Below, one piece after another: positions 1-11,199 of a stretch of DNA of 60,000 nucleotides. How positions within the stretch are numbered: position 1 is the stretch's first letter; the number at the start of each line of letters is the position of its first letter. This stretch comes from Membranipora membranacea. Its lineage: Eukaryota; Bryozoa; Gymnolaemata; Cheilostomatida; Membraniporidae. Both the position numbers and the translations under genes were made by a program. The stretch spans positions 999,001 through 1,059,000 of the forward strand of contig OU612066.1 in the NCBI GenBank assembly GCA_914767715.1. The letters run 5' to 3'. The notes beneath the pieces were generated by a model. The model saw nothing but the letters and a program-made list of their open reading frames with translations. It did no database searches and was not told the origin of the DNA.

Positions 1-1575
1 AAGATGTTGTGATACATTATCAATGAGCATCAGGGGCGTGTATTCTAAAAAATTTCACTCACTGACTTTTCAGAGATGAGCATAATAATCGGGCGCAGCC
101 CTATCCACACGCCGTAGGCGTGGCGGGTAGGGTGTGGGAGGGGCGCTTAAGCGCCCTCCCACCACGGAAATTTTTGCATATCGGTAGCAAAATAGTGCAA
201 GCAGAGAGGTATTTCAATAGCTCACTGAGCTGTTGGGTACTTTCAGAAAACAACTCAATAGCAGTAGAAGATTACGGTAAAAATGCTCCAGTTATAAAGC
301 ACCCATTTGAAAAAAAACTGACCTTGATGGGATTCGAACCCACAACAATTTTATTAACAGTGATTATTAGGCGGACGCTCTACACACAGAGCTATTCAGC
401 CACTCACACGGATATCCGTGGGCCGTGAGTGCTAATATACGCCACTGATGAGCATCATCAGGGCGTCGTCAGTACCTCTGTTGCGTTTGTAGACAAACTG
501 GTTCTCATCTGCGATTTTTTCTGAGATGTTAGGCAATATCAGTCTTTCTAAATATTTAGCTAACACAGATGTGAGAGCTACAGGCCGATAGTCTTTTGGT
601 TCATTTGCACCTGATACTTTTGGGATCGGAACTACAGATGAAGTTTTCCAAATCTTAGGCACTATGGCAGTTCTTAAAGACAGATTAAATAGGTCGCAGA
701 GCGGTTGGGCAAGAGTATCTGCTAGAGTTTTGAGAAGTTTATCGCTTAACCTATCAGGCCCTGTGCTTTTACTAATGTCTATGTTTCTCAAGGTGTGATA
801 CACAACATCAACGGAAAAAGGAGTATAGTTATCATCAATAATAGGTAAAGCAGGGGTATCAATATCTCATTCAAATCTACAGAAATACTCGTGCAGTTTC
901 CAAACATCAACAGAGCACTCTTTCTTATCAGATTTGGTTTTCAAAAGCTTGGTAAACCTGACCAGGCAGATTTGGCATCAGATTGAAACTTACAATCAGT
1001 AACAGCTGCTTGCTGCTTTTTAGCAGCTCTGATCTCACGTTGTAGCTCAGTGCGTATATGTCTAAGCTCTTGATGGTTGTGGTGGCGTAGAGCGTTACAC
1101 CTAAGTGAAAGCAGCTTCCGGATCTTATCATTACACTATGGCTTGTTGAGGAATTCTCTCATGCGGACTGTGATTATGCATTCATCTATGCAGTAGTTGA
1201 GATAGCTATTAAAGGATGTTACGGCTGTATCTATATCTGCTTCCGATGATTCTATTATTACTGACCAGTATGTGGTGTCAAGAAAGGTCTGGAGCTTCAT
1301 GATGTTTTCACTACTCCATAATTTCTTGTTGACATTCTTAGGCTGGCTGGATTGTCGAGGTCTATGGTCCCTAGGAAGGAGAAAGACAGAGCTATGATCA
1401 CTAGCTCCAACTGCAGGTAACTTATAGTCATTGTAGTGGAATTTTTGTTGAGTGTAGCACTTGTCAAGGATCTTGCTATTTCGAGTGGGTGATGTCACCT
1501 GCTGTTTGTATCTTCTGAGCTTGATGCTTGCACTATTAAAATCCCCTAAAGCTAATATTGCAGCATCTGATGTAA
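1..1575 (-). mobile_element. Decayed non-LTR retrotransposon (endonuclease-RT), interrupted by a SINE
   Basis: Reading the minus strand from about 1575 down, the end of an endonuclease/exonuclease/phosphatase domain is visible: a GDFN motif near 1540, a TSPTRNSKILD stretch near 1490, and the closing SDHSSVFLLP near 1400. A linker follows, then reverse transcriptase at 803-432 with STGPDRLSDK, WKTSSVVPIPK and DYRPVALTSVLAK, as in CR1/Rex-type LINEs. The RT frame breaks at about 446 and resumes at 40-1 (LMLIDNVSQHL), so a SINE sits inside it. The frame is interrupted around 1132 and 804-930, and the start of the endonuclease is missing, so the copy is 5'-truncated and dead. Its 5' edge, somewhere in 1555-1580, abuts a CUB exon. 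The family assignment rests on motifs only. Confidence 0.85.
41..446 (-). mobile_element. tRNA-derived SINE inserted in the LINE
   Basis: On the minus strand the 430-320 segment reads like a tRNA: an A-box-like stretch (TGGCTGAATAGCTCTGTG) and a perfect B box (GGTTCGAATCC, 339-329), with a disrupted anticodon arm. The rest, down to about 41, would be the SINE body and tail. The flanks carry a similar sequence on both sides, GAGCATCAGGGGCGT near 25-39 and GAGCATCATCAGGGCGT near 450-466, as expected of a target-site duplication. The RT frame of the host LINE continues across the two flanks. Exact ends are uncertain by several bases. Confidence 0.7.
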
Positions 1576-1733
1576 CTGCACCTAGCGGAGAATTAACACC
1601 CCCTAACTATTCATATGCCTACGATATAAACAAAGCATGCTCGAGAAAAATATCGGTTGGGAAGCACTCAGGAAAAACAAATGTTATATCATTCACTGGA
1701 TTTTACAAAGACTGTCTCTGGGACTATGTTGAG
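1564..1733 (+). pseudogene. CUB domain, N-terminal half exon (relic)
   Basis: The frame starting after an AG at 1563 encodes VTAPSGELTPPNYSY, then CSRKISVGKH, then VISFTGFYKDCLWDYVE, and ends at a GTAAGC donor (1734). This matches the first half of a CUB domain: G.l.pPNY, a Cys before the second strand, and the C..DYVEV motif. CUB domains are extracellular, and splitting them between exons is common. The exon starts in phase 1 and ends in phase 0. The first conserved Cys of the domain is absent, because the LINE boundary lies at the start of the exon. The apparent acceptor may therefore be LINE sequence. Confidence 0.65.
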
Positions 1734-2496
1734 GTAAGCTTACTGATTCGAGTTTTAATATCAATTAATGCCACTGCAGCAGACTCAGTAATTTCAGACA
1801 GGTCATGGTAGCTACAGTAAATAATTGATATGGTAAATCCTTTTGCCCTCACAAAAGGCTTGAAATTTTATATAACCTCAAGATTCTTGGGCTTGTTCAA
1901 CCTTCTTAGCATACCTTTGAATTTTTTTTGTCATTCAGTCATTATTATCAGTTTTATAATTTTGCCTACCAATTATGATGATAAATAACCAATAGCACAA
2001 GTTAAGCAGTAAAGTTTGTTATTGGGTCGTCTGATGCAATCCCTTCAAATTTGGTTTCATGCAATCATTATGGCAGAAGCAGAGCATTATCAGTGAGATG
2101 CGATGCTATGTGTTTAACTTAAAGACCAAAGATATTCAGAGCCCCTCGTGATCTGAATGCATACAAAGGTCTTCATTGCTCTATGATGTTCCCAACATAA
2201 AAATTGCTATTTAACTCATTTTTGAATGCCTGCCGATGCTGTTGCTAAGTAGAAGAATCGATGAGCTTCTTGGGTTTTCTTGAATGAAGATTTGGTTAAT
2301 TATCTTAGATAGTCCTTTATGTGTTGTCCTACCACGGACTGGACACAACGTTTTAGCACACACTGTTTTGTTAGATTTTTTGGAACTAGTATATTATACT
2401 ATAATTTACTACAATCATGTACAACATGGATTGAGTAAACACCTTCGTGCTAAAACAATCCATTTAGTCAAGTTTCATGTTGTGTCACTCATTTAG

Positions 2497-2642
2497 GATT
2501 CTTGACGGGGAGACTGGCGCTCTGCTTGCTAAGTTATGCGGATATATCGATCAAGCTCTAAAACCATGCATCACATCTGTTATCGTCAACTTTGTCTCTG
2601 ACAACCAGAAAACGGTCCTGGGATGGGGACTTGAATAGACTT
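2497..2642 (+). pseudogene. CUB domain, C-terminal half exon with in-frame stop
   Basis: After the acceptor at 2496 the sequence encodes ILDGETGALLAKLCG, then ITSVIVNFVSDNQKT and LGWGLE, followed by TAG, then Thr and a GTAAGT donor at 2643. This is the second half of a CUB domain: the YDG..LLGKLCG turn, the TS..v.FvSD strand, and G(F/W)...Y. The stop falls exactly where CUB domains usually have a Tyr, so a TAT/TAC to TAG change is the simplest reading. The frame is also one base out of phase with the first half. Both defects point to a dead exon. Together with 1564-1733 it forms one broken CUB domain. Confidence 0.65.
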
Positions 2643-2697
2643 GTAAGTAAAAGCTTTGGTTTTCTATAGATTCTAAATTGAATAAGTCTGGCGCATG

Positions 2698-2730
2698 CAT
2701 AGATTTAAAAAGCAGTTTTTTAAATCTATG
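2698..2730. repeat. Hairpin flanked by a short direct repeat
   Basis: Arms of 14 bp, CATAGATTTAAAAA and its complement, are separated by about 5 bases. The nonamer GGCGCATGC occurs directly on both sides (2690 and 2731). No function is evident. Confidence 0.6.
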
Positions 2731-2739
2731 GGCGCATGC

Positions 2740-3500
2740 CTAAGAGTCACATAGTTTAGAAATTTCTGTGCTCAAAGCACTGGTTGCCTCGCATGCAAAT
2801 GTTTGCTTATTGAATCATGTATAACTCAGATATAATATTATGAGGTTACCCCATTTACAGATAAAAATCTTATCAGAAAGTTGTAACTAGAAGTTTTTTT
2901 TCTATAACTTGATCGATGTCAAACGAATTTCGAGTTTGAATAATATTTAGCAGGTTGGTATGATCAATGTGATATAATCGTTACTCAAAAGACCCTCAGA
3001 TTGACCATGAGCAGCTGTTTAATTTATTACATGTTATGAGAAAAGTGTTAATTCAAATGAAAATTGCGTTGGATCATCTGTCATTGAGCTGTTCCCTCAG
3101 TTACTGTTGTTTTGCGTCAATAGTTTGGTAGATTGAAGCAATATGGGGGCATTGTGGTGGAGAATGATTGATTTTTACTGGTTTGCATACATAAACGATC
3201 CGATAGTACAACCATATGACTTTTGTTACACTACTACCTCTGTATGGATCGTTTGGGTTTAGGCCTGACGTTATGGATACCATGAACAGTGCATGTTACA
3301 TTTTGCAGTTTGTTCTACATCGATCCACTAAGATACAGACACGATGATCAGCATTGAAATCTCTTGACACAGGGAAAATGTTATCACAGAGATGAGAATA
3401 AATTTGCAGCATGTGAAATTACGCTAGCCAATAAAGTAAAGATATTTTGCATCGATCGTTGACTATGATGTACAAAGGAAAGATGAAGATTAAATATATG
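2740..3500. other. Non-coding stretch, nothing recognised
   Basis: AT-rich sequence with no open frame that resembles a domain, and no repeat noticed. Confidence 0.5.
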
Positions 3501-3504
3501 GAAA

Positions 3505-4105
3505 TTTCTAAGCTAGCTCATCTGCTGAAAAAGAAAGTAAGATCAAATAAATTAAGTAAATATTGTACCAAGCCTCAGCGCTGGAGCTAATCGTGTATAA
3601 AACAAAAACAAGCTGTTTCGCAGTCTTCGACTGCAGTTTTTCTTGTCGGAAATAATGATAATACATTGTTGATACTCTGAAGAGCATTACAAACTGGTAA
3701 TCTAAATTCCATTACATTATGATTATCAAAATCAAAACCAAATCAAATAGAGGAGACAATCATAAGTTGACGCAGATTAAGCAAACACTTCTGGGTAGAA
3801 TAAAGTCCAACAGGGGATACTTATCAATGATGTTCTGTTTACTATAATAGGTGAACATGTCACGTTCATCGAATAGAGCAATGGCATCACAGCAGAAAGC
3901 AACCACTGACAAGCCAGCGATGGAATCTGGAGTAAAAAGACCTGCCCTGAAGACAATGAACTGGTATATTCAGGTATGGAGGAATCTAGACTAAGTTTTG
4001 TCCATTTGCCTGTATTCAGAGTTGCTTCCCCTCCACTGGTCATGCATTTGGTGTGACCAGTGGAAGGGGAACAACTGGAATACAGGCAAACAGGATTTAA
4101 ATTGC
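3505..4105 (+). pseudogene. Broken copy of the membrane-anchored C4-like collagen gene (exon 1 end to exon 2)
   Basis: This stretch aligns by eye over about 600 bases with 58,405-58,940, including the 3' end of exon 1 (CTGCTGAAAAAGAAAG then GTAAG at about 3515-3535), the intron, and exon 2. Exon 2 begins after an AG near 3852 with VNMSRSSNRAMASQQKAT. About 20 bases that would encode the core VVYIRWG motif are missing near 3931, which shifts the frame. The upstream transmembrane part is not recognisable. Because intronic sequence is shared too, this is a segmental DNA duplicate and not a processed retrocopy. Confidence 0.75.
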
Positions 4106-4109
4106 ACAA

Positions 4110-5990
4110 ACTTGCACAGGCTTACCAGTCAATGCAAGGGGAAAGGGGGGGGGGAAATTGTCCGTCACTGCTGATATGATAATCTCTGATCGATATAGAG
4201 TCAATTTCATCCGCTTAGCTCAAGTACCCCAAATCAACTTTGTTATTAAGGGGAGGGCAGATGTAAGGTAATCTTACCAAATTGACTAGAACTTTTAAGA
4301 TGATTCATATGCCATTAGAGTAGTCTCAATGTCAAAAATATATATTAATCAAACCAAAGGTTGTTCTGTCAGGGCTATTGTGACCTGATGGTCCATTGCT
4401 TATTTGTACAGTTTCACTCTTGGTCGTGTAGATTGCAGGCTTGCTAATCACTGCCAGGCGATTAGTGCCGCAGGAGTTGTGGGTTTGAGGTTCAGGGTTG
4501 ATTGTTTCAGCACCCTTGGATGTATACCTCTCCTTTTCAAGAGATAATGCCTGATGTGGTCATTGATCTATCAAACCTGTCCTTCATACCGAAAAGACTA
4601 AGTTATAACAGTATCGGAGCATTGCGCAATCTTTACTTAACCAGGTCCTATATTTCAAATATTGTTAATCGATCTATTATTTTACCATTCAGTTGACTCT
4701 AGGGCTTGTCCAAAAAGCCACTTAATCAAGCAGAGAGCATGTATGGAATTTGCTCAGAGCAATTTAATCTAATCATGTCAATTTCTTTGTACATACCTAG
4801 CTGTGAGCTTCAATATCATCTTGTTATTTTGACCGTACATGACTCTAGCTGAAAATGTTCAGAATAATTTGGTGTTTTAACACTGTAAATCTTTGAAATC
4901 AGCCTAGTTAAATTGATTGGTATACTTATTGCAACTAATTATCTCACAGTTTTATTGTTAATAAGATTTTTGGCATTCTCTTGCGTTAAATTCAAGAAGA
5001 ATGAAGATGCAATGAGAAATTCTCTTGGCATTTCCTGTGTGCACCATGGTTAATGAAAGCGGCTTCGTATGTGAAAACTTTCAAAAAAACTTTGTTTGGC
5101 CACCATAATGGTTATTTGGACAGCATGTTTGACGTTATGCAAAGGTGGCGAAAATATTAGCCGTATTCGAGAGTCTACTGTCATTGCAATATGCAATTTT
5201 TGAAAGTCAATGTGTATGACATTTGAAGAGTACTCTAAGAGAAAATCATAATTAATTTTGTTTTGCGCCTATGATCTGTTGTGAATTAATGATTGAAATT
5301 TCACAAATTTTCGTGGGTTCACATAAAAAATGCATTGTATGGCGTGATGTAAAAGATCAATTTAGACTAGTCATATATCTGAGAATATCAAATTTCACGA
5401 TGAACGTAATCTCTAAGTATACATATCACCTGTTTTGAAGTTGCTTGCAATTAATTTGACTCCTCCATCTGCATTGACAAAAACAGCATTTTCTGCCTCA
5501 TTTTCACCCTAAAATGACACAACATCATCGAATCAAGTTTTTGTTCAGGTATTCATTTTCAGTAGCTCGCCAGCTATCCAACGATATATGATATGTTGAT
5601 ATTCGGATCGGTCTTTGACATTACCTTAATACATTCATTTGGCATTGTTTTCATGTTTTTGATCAGAAAAAAAACTGTCGTCTTGCAAAATTAATATGTG
5701 ATAAGCTACTCGATAGCATTACAAGAACAATCGTCTTTTTGCTACAACCTTGTCCACCCCCTCAATTTTCGGGTTCTAAATCAGGAAAATTTTTGCCGAT
5801 TATAGCCTGTGTTCGGTCAGGTTTTTTGAGATCTCCCCCCCCCCAATATTCACATTGTTCATAAACAAAGAACAGCTTTTGTTCGGCGCAGAGATTTCGC
5901 ACCTGTTAGCACTAGCCTATCACTCGTTAGGAACGTGTTTGACCTTATCCATGAAACCTTTTTGAAGGCAGCGTGGCCTGTGACTGTGAT
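4110..5990. other. Intergenic stretch, no gene seen
   Basis: It contains a G run near 4145 and a C run near 5837. I found no domain-like frame or clear repeat. Confidence 0.5.
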
Positions 5991-6009
5991 GTATAGTTGT
6001 GTGATGCCA

Positions 6010-6303
6010 AAGTTGGATCCTAGTAGAAGCCCTACTATCTAACCAACAATGTAAGTCAATCAAAAATATCTACTTTGTGTAGAACCTTGAAGTGATCGAT
6101 TGTTTCTAGTAAGCACTACGGAAGCCACAATGGTATCAATAATCAGTCAAATGTCATGAAACCGTTGATTAGTCAGGATTGATCTCAAACATTTTGACCT
6201 TAGCTTAGCCGAAAAGGAATACACCCAAATCAACAAGTTCATCAAACAAACACTCGATGGAATGTGAAATCCCTACTCAAGACTGTAGCTAAATGTATAA
6301 GCA
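6010..6303 (+). promoter_or_regulatory. Conserved receptor-family upstream region, copy A
   Basis: The region is shared with the upstream regions at 18,944-19,690 and 46,715-47,020 (both on the opposite strand). Conserved blocks include GGATCCTAGTAGAAGC (about 6012) and a 23-base run identical to 46,894-46,916 (about 6098-6120). Their distances to the ATG are nearly the same in copies A and C (about 180 and 270 bases). This suggests the promoter and 5' UTR were duplicated with the gene. No TATA box was identified. Confidence 0.6.
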
Positions 6304-6356
6304 ATGTTGTATGTAGCGCTCGTTCTTCTCAGTGTGCCACTGTCTACCAATGCCAG
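6304..6356 (+). CDS. Signal-peptide exon, receptor family copy A
   Basis: ATG at 6304 opens MLYVALVLLSVPLSTNA, a typical secretory signal peptide (hydrophobic core, small residues before cleavage). It ends at AG|GTAAGT, phase 2. The start was chosen because the same ATG position is shared with the copy at 18,943. I could not identify the next exon on this strand; candidates are at 11.0 and 14.5 kb. Confidence 0.6.
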
Positions 6357-6689
6357 GTAAGTCATCATCAACAGCAACAATCAGTTTTTCCATGAATATA
6401 CAGTTTCACAACAAAAGGCAATCAGATTGAAACCTGATTTAGGTCGTATATCACATAATTCTGTATCAACGCCTCAAATTTCTTTTAAAGGAATTTCAAT
6501 TTGAACCTCATATGGCTGGTTGGTCGCTTCAATAGACTGGCCTTCAATTCACTCTTTGTTTTTCAAGTGCAACATTCAAAGGAGTAATAGACATGTTTAG
6601 CTGAGATTTAAAATACCTAATCTTTGTTACATAAATAACTCATGCTCATTTGCAGTCTCGATACCCTGTGATACTGCGTGAGAAACTTT

Positions 6690-6882
6690 GCTGTTAGTCT
6701 GTTCATTTGTTTCCGGTATCATCGATATAGGTCTACAGACTGTATGCCAAAGGGGCACAGGAGCATTTGAGGTCGGATGCCTCTCCCGACACCACCGTGA
6801 TCCTCTGAGAATCAAACACAGGACCTCCCGATTGAAAGACCCATGCCCTATCTATTACACCACAGCTGCTCCCTTCTTCGTT
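6690..6882 (-). mobile_element. tRNA-derived SINE (tRNA-Glu-like head)
   Basis: The minus strand from about 6875 reads like a tRNA: TGGTGTAATAGATAGGGCA (A box region), CTTTCAATCGGGAGG (anticodon-arm region, like tRNA-Glu) and GTTTGATTCTC (degenerate B box). About 110 bases of unrelated body follow. It adjoins a 26-base near-palindrome (GTTACATATAC arms) at 6880-6906. Confidence 0.65.
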
Positions 6883-6909
6883 ACATATACGTAAGTATAT
6901 GTAACAATT

Positions 6910-7880
6910 TGTCTCACTCCGCTGCTGTCCAGTACTGAGATGAAAGCAGGAACATCTGAGTGGCGTGAAAAGGAAGTGTTAAGAAGCACCCCCTTACTAT
7001 GATGTCGATCAACGGAATTCTGTCGAATGACAGACTTTGTTTGAAAGCATAACTATTTTATTGTTCTGAAGTCTTATCAATCTGAAGTGAAAGTGTGATA
7101 ACAATTATCATATCATTCACTGCTATTCATTGTAATTTATAGGTGTCAGCAAAGCACAAAAGTGTTACATAATACACAAAAACCTTTTAGTACTATTCAT
7201 GGGAAATCCAAAAGCAACGTGGATTAGGCTGTTGGAGGCAGAGATAAGAGAGTCATTTCACTCATGAGCCAATTTTCATGGTTTATCCCATGCAGCTGCT
7301 ATTTGTGGGTAGCTTAAACATGGTTATTGAGCATGTTTGAACTTGATTTTTAATTTGCATAGGGGCAGCGCACAAAACAGTAACTTTGGATTACGGTTGA
7401 TGTAACTGAAAAGATGTCTTTTGTTTGGTGTTATAGTTACATCTTTGTGTCTGATAATGTCCTGTATTTAGTGTGATTCAGTGTTGTGTCTCGATGGTCA
7501 GTTATATTGGGAGAATTCTTTTGAGTTGGATAGTGTGAGATGTTAATAAGGAAAGAGTGAGCTGACAGAATTGCTACTTTTTTTCTCGATCCCAATATCA
7601 CAACTGACAATAGTTAGGGGAACATTACATTATATATGATACTCATTAGTGATGCACAGCATTAAAAGGAAACATCATTAACATACCAGGGAGATTAATT
7701 GCTCATTATTTTTAACTGACACAATCTACTTATAAATCAATCATTAGGGTCCGGACATTCCTCTTGTAATGAAACCTTAATTAAAATGTCAATATCCAGA
7801 TATAACACGGTGTAATATTCACAACGCTGTATATAAAAGCATGCAATGAGTGAATAACTAACCAACAATATTTTTTATTG
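6910..7880. other. Non-coding stretch, nothing recognised
   Basis: AT-rich with no coherent coding frame. The last ~100 bases begin to resemble intron sequence downstream of the exon copy at 7.9-8.0 kb. Confidence 0.45.
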
Positions 7881-7884
7881 AAAC

Positions 7885-7986
7885 TGGTGTCTGATTTTAG
7901 GGCAGACGTACTGTGTACAAGCTTGAAGGTGTGCCATGCATACTATACACTTATACTTATTTTCAGGTTTCTTGGAATAAATGGGT
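7885..7986 (-). pseudogene. FN3-like exon relic (homolog of receptor exon 4)
   Basis: On the minus strand an acceptor at 7987 (TTGCAG) is followed by PFIPRNLKIS and then a stop. The sequence matches the plus-strand exon at 17,810 and the receptor exon at 44,240, including the CAG acceptor. It also matches the following intron: the run CAGTACGTCTGCCC is shared with 17.96 kb. The middle of the exon is deleted. It lies downstream of the relics at 8.1 and 8.4 kb in the same orientation, so these are pieces of one dead gene. Confidence 0.6.
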
Positions 7987-8100
7987 CTGCAAGAGGCAAA
8001 AATGATAATATTTAAAATAGTATAATAATAGTATAATACTCATATAAAGTAATATATTCAATAATCCTATACCTATATGATAATAAGTAATAATTATAAT

Positions 8101-8147
8101 GTTTCTAATATGTAGTTTATATGATGTGGCAAGCCTGCTGGTATTTC
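8101..8147 (-). pseudogene. FN3-like exon relic (homolog of receptor exon 3)
   Basis: The minus strand encodes EIPAGLPHHINYILE, clearly related to PAGLPHYIDFIAE at 45.66-45.56 kb and LAGLPHQIKYI at 17.66 kb. The frame soon ends. It sits between the relics at 8.4 and 7.95 kb, preserving the exon order of the family. Confidence 0.55.
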
Positions 8148-8349
8148 ATTGCAATGTAGAGCAAGATTATTCTTTTTATGAATCTTTTTCAAATGGTCAA
8201 ATATCATACCTATTTTTGTAACTTTATGTTTGATGGCAGTTGTTGGCAGATTTATGCCTTTTGTCATGAAATTTCACCTGATTTGAGCGGTCAGGGGATA
8301 CTATTTTAAGAATCTTACTAATAACTCACAACAATTAATGGTTGTTTGA

Positions 8350-8450
8350 AACACTACTCAGTTCTTCAGATGAAGCACTCATTGTCACTCTGTATTAACC
8401 ATCTTTCATAAGGACATCAGGATCAATTGAATACATCAATCCTGTTCCAG
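8350..8450 (-). pseudogene. FN3 exon relic with stop (homolog of receptor exon 8)
   Basis: The minus strand reads SIDPDVLMKDG, stop, YRVTMSASSEEL. The intact exon at 37,746-37,435 reads SLDPNVLMEDGQYRVTMSAS. The stop is a CAA to TAA change at the Gln. Only the last third of the domain remains. Confidence 0.7.
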
Positions 8451-8454
8451 CTAA

Positions 8455-9265
8455 TATGTACTGCAGCTGCTTCCTACTAATTTCCTTAAAGCCTCACCTG
8501 GCACAAGATTCTCTTGCACAATCTTTGTATATGTTTTGGTCTATATTCTGCGAATACACAGTTATGAAGATGGAGTTTTTTCTTTGTGTTTCAGAGTTTT
8601 TCAGTCTGGTATTATCACGACAAAATTCAATAAAAATTGATTGGTCAAAATCACAACAAAAACAAAACAAAGAAAACCATAGTTCATACAGCTTGTTTCT
8701 CAGATAAATGCGGATATGAATCGCATGACATTTGTGTTTACATACTCCTAAAGCTACTATGGATCATTATTGATGTTAAGTTTGTTGTTGTATAGGTATC
8801 TATAAGAAAATACAGCTTATTGATTGGACACCACTCAGTAAGTTGATACCAGGAACATCTGAACAATCTGTAGGAAAAAATTAAAATAAAATTAAGATTA
8901 AATTCTTTTATTCAGGTTATCAATTCACTATAACAGGGATACAACTTAAACACCAGGTCAATCAGATAATGCATACAGGCCTACAGTGCATTTGGCTAAT
9001 CTAGATTGTGTGTAGCATTGTTCCAGAACAGCAAGGTAACTGGTACTGCCCTCTTACATAACAAAGATAAAATGACCATGATGATGAATTCTCAGCTATA
9101 GTTGTCACACTCTATAATTTGATGACTACTAACTACTAACTACTAAAGACCAAGGAGTTTGTCTAAAACTCCCTGTATAGACATATAACTAATAGCAGGT
9201 GAGAAAATGTAAAGATATCTATTGTGGCATCATTTGACACTTTTGTATGGATAAGTTAGCCTGAC
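8455..9265. other. Non-coding stretch
   Basis: It contains a short array of the heptamer ACTACTA near 9125-9147. Nothing else was recognised. Confidence 0.45.
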
Positions 9266-9267
9266 TA

Positions 9268-9646
9268 TTAAAAAATCGTTTCGCAGCGATGCATTAATGG
9301 GTAGTAAATTATGTGCTAGGCAGCATCAGCTTTGTGCATTACACGACGCAAAACTCAAAGTAGTTGCTGACTCTAAGCTGGGTAACACTTCAATTTAGGG
9401 GAGGTTCCAAGACATTGCTGTTATGATGATAGAGTACAGGCTAAATGATAACAGGAACAGGAAACTGCTCTGTGGTATTCTATTTTAGCTGAGTTTGAGT
9501 ACCTGATGGATGAAATGTTTCCCAATAACTCTGGCTGAATAATCATCCGAATTAGATTTGGTCTTTTTCCCTATTTCCCTATATGCAGAAGGTGCAATCT
9601 GCTATCAATCAATGAGAACATGTTTAAAACCTTGGTTGCCCTTTAA
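9268..9646. mobile_element. TTAA-type MITE, family 1, copy with decayed left end
   Basis: This copy aligns over its full length with the intact one at 51,483-51,859. The right terminal repeat (CCTTGGTTGCCCT then TTAA) is intact. The left terminal repeat is reduced to TTAAAAAATCGTTTCGC. It has no coding capacity. Confidence 0.75.
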
Positions 9647-9649
9647 ACA

Positions 9650-10960
9650 ATGAGGTGCTTAGTATAATAAGCAGTCACTAGCAGGTGATGGAATGCCAAA
9701 CTTGATAAATGAAGTCTAAGTACATTGATTTGCAAGGAAAACCAGGCCAGAAGTACTAATAGCCACCCACAGGGATAAAGTTGGTAAGACAGGTGAGACA
9801 ACTTACATAAGGCTCCTTATCTGGATAGCTGTGTGTAAGGCACAACATAAATTAGGTTAATTGCTGAGCTCAATTATCACCTGATGTTGCAAAAATTAAT
9901 TGATCACTTATGTTAAGGTCAACACAAATCGAAGTCCATTACACCAAAATGACCGTGTTATTCTCAAAAATCCAATTGTGAGAAATTCACTCCCATATGG
10001 CAATGCTGAAAATCATGTTCAAGCTGTATTACATTGGGTGAAACTTTATCATCTCATTCAACCGCAATGATATGCTTTGACTTTCTGCATGGGTCGGTGG
10101 AGATTTGGGCCATCATAGCTTTTGAGATGACTGTTTAATGTAATAAATAGACAGAATATCCGAAAAATCAATTCCATGTTATGCTTAAAAAATTATTTAT
10201 CATTGACTGCAATGCATATCATCCAGTGGTCATTCATTTGACATACATTCTATATAATTGTAGGGTGTGGGAGCGATTTTTGCCATGATTCTCAGATCAT
10301 GTGTACAGAACCTAGGCCAATATGCACTGGTAACTGAGTAGGTAGCTGTAGTTGGATAGTTATCTCGAAAGAGTATTCAACAAAATTGCACAATAAATTT
10401 AGATTCAGCTTCATCACCCAATATATCATGGGTGGTTTCAAGCACCCATTTAGAGAAACATGTTATATTGCTTCTGTTTGTCTGAATTAATGAATGGTGT
10501 GTCAATAATCAAAATAAATAAGTTCTTTAGCCTGCAACAACAACAAGTATTTTTGCATCGTTGATATCTCACCTGAATATCTAACACTCTATTTTACAGG
10601 TTTAGCACACTAAGAAACATACTGTGTGACCGCTAAGGTTGAAGGCCAATGCATTTAACTTTTCACAACATGTATATTAAACAAAATAAGAGACAAAGCC
10701 AAGCCACAATTGTATATGAAGCAAATGCTTAGAATATTTGAATATCAGAAAAAAACATTGGTTTGGTTGAGTATCAGTGCAGAGGAAATATGATTACAAA
10801 GAAATTTGATGTATTTCGGCAAAATGATTGTCAAAGGCCAACAATTCTCTTCTCTTCAAATTACGATGAAGACACTTTTCATGTTGGTTTGTTGCCCGGA
10901 ACGCAGTATTAATATAATTACATTTCCACCATTGTCAACCATTTTTAAGACATTATTGAA
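9650..10960. other. Non-coding stretch, nothing recognised
   Basis: No domain-like frame or repeat was noticed. Confidence 0.4.
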
Positions 10961-11004
10961 ACAATTAAGTGAGATATGGCAAAAGTGAGTTGATTTTGTT
11001 TCAG

Positions 11005-11130
11005 AAGACGCTTCAGAAGTTCTCTGTATGGTTCCATAGGCCATGCCGAGGTATTTACTATGGTATCTACTGCCACAAAGATGTTGTTCACTGTTTGGGT
11101 GATTGTTGTGATGCCACACCGAGAGCAAGT
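11005..11130 (+). CDS. Possible somatomedin-B-like Cys-rich exon
   Basis: A good acceptor (TTGATTTTGTTTCAG, ending 11,004) opens a frame with PCRGIYYGIYCHKDVVHC then LGDCCDATPRASGVC. The order C..C..C..DCC..C and the LGDCC core resemble somatomedin-B domains, which have eight Cys; only six are seen here, two positions perhaps being Tyr. The opposite strand is also open over the same bases, so the coding strand is uncertain. No donor was assigned. It could belong to the gene starting at 6304. Confidence 0.28.
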
Positions 11131-11199
11131 GGGGTCTGCATCCTTGGCCCATCATACTATTCAAAATCATATGGAGCTAGCCTACAATTTTAGCAATCG

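Noticed and set aside
320-431. Functional tRNA gene
   Set aside because: A and B boxes are present but the anticodon arm and acceptor stem do not pair, and it sits in a SINE context.
3777-4109. 110-codon minus-strand ORF
   Set aside because: Antisense shadow of the broken C4-like exon copy.
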